Shown here in pieces: positions 13,165 through 15,494 of a stretch of 15,494 nucleotides of DNA. The notes under the pieces are model-generated. The model was given only the letters and a program-made list of their open reading frames with translations, did no database searches and was not told the DNA's origin. Within the stretch, counting starts at the first letter, position 1; the number at the start of each line of letters is the position of its first letter. The translations under genes were made by a program, and so were the position numbers. Source of the DNA: Spirochaetaceae bacterium. GTDB lineage: Bacteria; Spirochaetota; Spirochaetia; Treponematales; Breznakiellaceae. The DNA is taken from assembly GCA_031275595.1 (NCBI GenBank), contig JAISOO010000165.1:1-15494 (forward strand), given 5' to 3'.

Positions 13165-13193
13165 AACCGGTAAAAATGAAATTTTTACCGGTT
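13165..13193. promoter_or_regulatory. Perfect 13-bp inverted repeat, operator or terminator
   Basis: AACCGGTAAAAAT (13165-13177) pairs without mismatch with ATTTTTACCGGTT (13181-13193) around GAA, followed on the plus strand by two more T residues. It lies between divergent genes, just upstream of the likely minus-strand promoter. It would fit an operator, or a barrier against read-through. A CCGG-plus-A/T motif also occurs in the stem at 13056-13120. Confidence 0.5.
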
Positions 13194-13293
13194 TTCTGAA
13201 TTGGTTTGACCATAGTTGAGGGGACCGGAATGGGGGGCCTGGGGCTTCCCATCGCCCCTGTTATGCCCCCCATTATACAAGGAGGAGGAAGTT

Positions 13294-13752
13294 ATGAAAA
13301 ACGCCATCGATCTGAAGGGATTTATCCAGGTTGCCCTGGTGGTAAAGGATATTGAAAAGGCCGCCAAAGCCTGGGCGGACTTGTTTAACGTACCGGTACC
13401 GGAGATCCGTATCGACAAACCCGCCCGCAGCCCCGACCTGACCTACCGGGGCAAGGAGGCTTTTTATGGCCTCAAATTCGCGGTCATTGAGGTGAAGGAG
13501 CGGGGGTTTGTGATCGAACTCCACGAAGCCGGGGAAGGGGAAAGCACCTTCAAGGAATTCCTGGATAAACACGGCAACGGGGTGCACCATCTGGGTTTCT
13601 GCGTGGGGGATAGGCGGGACGCCGTCATCGGGGAACTGGAGGAAAAGGGCTTCGAGATGCGGACCGTCGGATACTACCCGGGGAGCAGCTGGACCATTGT
13701 GGACAGCGAAGACACCCTTGGGGTAAATCTGAATATTAAGCCGAAGCCGTAA
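13294..13752 (+). CDS. VOC-superfamily protein (glyoxalase/epimerase-like)
   Basis: A 152-residue vicinal-oxygen-chelate protein with two beta-alpha-beta-beta-beta halves: one starts at IQVALVVKDIEKAAKAW (11-27), the other at VHHLGFCVGD (97-106). In methylmalonyl-CoA epimerase-like relatives four metal ligands come from the first strand of each half and late glutamates. Here the first is Q12 rather than H, E75 (VIELHE) and H98 or H99 are present, and the final position reads N147 (VNLNI) where E is usual. It may bind metal weakly or have another activity; calling it an epimerase or glyoxalase would be a guess. AAGGAGGAGG lies just upstream of the ATG at 13294. The beta-mannosidase gene starts 17 nt downstream, so the two probably form a unit, suggesting a sugar-related role. 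Confidence 0.8.
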   Translation: MKNAIDLKGFIQVALVVKDIEKAAKAWADLFNVPVPEIRIDKPARSPDLTYRGKEAFYGLKFAVIEVKERGFVIELHEAGEGESTFKEFLDKHGNGVHHLGFCVGDRRDAVIGELEEKGFEMRTVGYYPGSSWTIVDSEDTLGVNLNIKPKP

Positions 13753-13769
13753 GGGGCATTGGGGAGTTT

Positions 13770-15494
13770 ATGATGATCATACAGAACCTGCACGATAACT
13801 GGAAGATGAAAAAAACCACGGAAGCCGACTACCTCCCCGCCCGGGTGCCGGGGTCGGTGTATAACGATCTGCTCCTCAACAAAAAGATGGAGGATCCCTA
13901 CTGGCGGGACAACGAAGACCGGGCCCTGGCACTCATGGAAAATGATTTTGAATACGTCAATTCCTTTACCCCGGCCCCGGAACTCCTCGGAAGCTCCCGG
14001 GTGGTACTCCGCTGTGAGGGCCTGGACACCCTGGCGGACCTGTACCTGAACGGGGAGCCCCTGGGGAAGGCGGACAATATGCACCGGACCTGGGAATACG
14101 AGGTCGGGGACCGGCTGAAACCGGGGGAAAACAGCCTGCGGGTGGTGTTTCACTCCCCCACCAAATTCATCCGGGAGGCCTATCAAAAAAGCCGGACCGA
14201 CGGTTCCTCGGACTGTATGGACGGCTTCCCCCTGATCCGCAAGGCCCACTGTATGTTCGGCTGGGACTGGGGACCCCGGCTCCCGGACGCGGGGATCTGG
14301 CGGGACATCCGCCTCCTGGGGATAGACACGGCGCGGCTGGATAACGTGTTTATCCGGCAGGAACACGGGAAGGACCGGGTGATCCTGGGGATCGCCCCGG
14401 GGATAGAGGGGGTCAAGGCCGGGGGCGCCCGGGGACTGCTCAACAGCGGGGAGATCGGGGCGGCCCGTTTGAGTTACGAGGTCGCGGTTAGGAGCCCCGC
14501 GGGGGCCGTCGCGGTATACCGCAATTCCCCCCAGACCGTCGTCATAGACCACCCTGAACTATGGTGGCCCCGGGGCATCGGCGCCCAGCCCCTCTACACG
14601 GTAAAGGTGACCCTCCGCAAGGGGGAGACGGCGGTGGACGCCTGGGAGCGCCGGATTGGGCTGCGGACCATGACCATGCACATCGAAAAGGATCAGTACG
14701 GGGAGAGTTTTGCCCACGAGGTGAACGGGGTCCGGTTCTTCGCCATGGGGGCGGACTATATCCCCGAGGATAACATCTACAGCAGGATCACGCCGGAGCG
14801 GACCCGGAAGCTGCTGGAGCAGTGCGCCGCCGCCAACTTTAACGCGATCCGGGTATGGGGGGGCGGCTATTACCCGGCGGATTACTTCTTCGACCTCTGC
14901 GACGAACTGGGGCTGGTGGTCTGGCAGGACTTCATGTTTGCCTGCGCGGTTTACGACCTTACCGAAGACTTTGACCGGAACATCCGGGCGGAACTGGCGG
15001 ACAACATTAAGCGGATCCGCCACCATCCCTCCCTTGGGCTGTGGTGCGGAAACAACGAGATGGAGATGTTCGTGGATCAGGGGATGTGGGTAAACACCCA
15101 CCGGCAAAAGGCGGACTATATCAAGATGTACGAATACATCTTTCCCCAGGTGCTTAAAGAGCATGATCCGGCGGCCTTCTACTGGCCGGCAAGCCCCTCC
15201 TCGGGGGGGAGCTTTGACGCCCCCAACGATCCCAACCGGGGGGATGTCCACTACTGGGAGGTATGGCACGGAAACAAGCCCTTTTCGGATTACCGGAACT
15301 ATTTCTTCCGGTATGCCTCGGAATTCGGCTTTCAATCCTTCCCTTTCCCCAAGACCGTGGAGACCTATACCCTGCCCGAAGACCGGAACATCTTTTCCTA
15401 TATTATGGAAAAACACCAGCGGAACAACGCGGCCAACGGGAAGATCATGAACTACCTCTACCAGACCTTTTTGTACCCCGCCGGTTTTGAGACG
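13770..15494 (+). CDS. GH2 beta-mannosidase, 3'-truncated by window end
   Basis: Open for 575 codons to the window edge with no stop; relatives have roughly 800-860 residues, so about a third is missing. Residues ~1-190 form the GH2 sugar-binding domain, ending in MFGWDWGPRL (162-171), a beta-mannosidase hallmark. The (beta/alpha)8 domain follows, with WGGGYY (363-368), ELGLVVWQDFMFACAVY, the acid/base E430 in WCGNNEMEM and the nucleophile E518 in ASEFGFQS. It should remove terminal beta-1,4-mannose from manno-oligosaccharides, using a retaining mechanism. No signal peptide is present, so it probably acts in the cytoplasm on imported oligosaccharides. GGGGAG (13761-13766) is closer to ideal spacing for the second ATG (13773) than the first (13770). 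Extreme G/C use at third positions creates long antisense open frames. Confidence 0.9.
   Translation, partial: MMIIQNLHDNWKMKKTTEADYLPARVPGSVYNDLLLNKKMEDPYWRDNEDRALALMENDFEYVNSFTPAPELLGSSRVVLRCEGLDTLADLYLNGEPLGKADNMHRTWEYEVGDRLKPGENSLRVVFHSPTKFIREAYQKSRTDGSSDCMDGFPLIRKAHCMFGWDWGPRLPDAGIWRDIRLLGIDTARLDNVFIRQEHGKDRVILGIAPGIEGVKAGGARGLLNSGEIGAARLSYEVAVRSPAGAVAVYRNSPQTVVIDHPELWWPRGIGAQPLYTVKVTLRKGETAVDAWERRIGLRTMTMHIEKDQYGESFAHEVNGVRFFAMGADYIPEDNIYSRITPERTRKLLEQCAAANFNAIRVWGGGYYPADYFFDLCDELGLVVWQDFMFACAVYDLTEDFDRNIRAELADNIKRIRHHPSLGLWCGNNEMEMFVDQGMWVNTHRQKADYIKMYEYIFPQVLKEHDPAAFYWPASPSSGGSFDAPNDPNRGDVHYWEVWHGNKPFSDYRNYFFRYASEFGFQSFPFPKTVETYTLPEDRNIFSYIMEKHQRNNAANGKIMNYLYQTFLYPAGFET

Larger units (their letters stand above)
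12943..13293. promoter_or_regulatory. 351-nt divergent intergenic region, permease / VOC gene
   Basis: This spacer separates the minus-strand permease start from the plus-strand VOC start. I see no convincing gene in it. It contains two strong dyads, listed separately (13056-13120 and 13165-13193), and an AT-rich patch between them that could hold a minus-strand -10 (TATATT near 13150-13155) with a poor -35. On the plus side GGAGGAGG precedes the VOC gene, but I cannot point to a clear plus-strand promoter. Confidence 0.5.

Noticed and set aside
12943..13190. Possible purine riboswitch ahead of the permease
   Set aside because: I looked on the minus strand for the three-helix core with its conserved loop and junction bases and did not see it. 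A covariance-model scan would settle this.
13674..14552. 292-codon antisense open frame under the VOC and beta-mannosidase genes
   Set aside because: It mirrors the GC-rich codon use of the sense genes and shows no domain or ribosome site.
14559..15416. 285-codon antisense open frame under the beta-mannosidase gene
   Set aside because: The sense frame contains both catalytic glutamates and family motifs. The antisense translation is low-complexity and explained by third-position G/C bias.

Overview
The window reads as chromosomal DNA of a GC-rich, anaerobic, fermentative spirochete, most like the termite-gut Treponema group (Breznakiellaceae). This is inference. It rests on a sensory [FeFe]-hydrogenase fused to a chemotaxis signalling module, plant-polysaccharide and pentose catabolism (a beta-mannosidase, a polyol dehydrogenase with a xylulokinase), strong AGGAGG-type ribosome sites and abundant intergenic palindromes. 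No species was confirmed. I see no tRNA, rRNA, CRISPR array, transposase or phage gene.

Layout. Positions 1-3304 are read on the minus strand: a bidirectional terminator region (1-124), a hydrogenase/MCP fusion (125-2215), a structured leader with a near-consensus promoter (2216-2423), and a TatD-family metallohydrolase (2477-3304). A 528-nt divergent intergenic region (3305-3832) is packed with small palindromes. On the plus strand follow a compact TPR / YmdB-like / RseC-like group (3833-5726), an Hsp20 gene with an 11-G tract inside its coding sequence (5806-6369), a 173-nt nested inverted-repeat element (6368-6540), and a pair encoding a xylitol/sorbitol-type dehydrogenase and a xylulokinase (6564-9142). 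A terminator at 9157-9192 separates these from a minus-strand set read from 12942 down to 9199: purine permease, DinB-like protein, ThuA-domain protein, Gfo/Idh/MocA oxidoreductase. A divergent region with two strong dyads (12943-13293) is followed on the plus strand by a VOC-family protein and a GH2 beta-mannosidase that runs off the window end.

How the genes fit together. Polyol dehydrogenase plus xylulokinase would convert xylitol (or a similar polyol) to xylulose 5-phosphate for the pentose phosphate pathway. ThuA plus Gfo/Idh is a recurrent sugar-oxidation pair. The beta-mannosidase would finish breakdown of imported manno-oligosaccharides. The hydrogenase/MCP protein has no membrane segment and most likely reports hydrogen or redox state to the chemotaxis machinery.

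The best leads are: the hydrogenase/MCP fusion with its promoter and structured leader; the YmdB-like protein in which most of the family's metal and catalytic residues are replaced; the 173-nt element that can fold as a closed multi-branch RNA; the G11 tract in hsp20; and a family of short palindromes sharing the core ACCCGGTTGG with different flanking arms.
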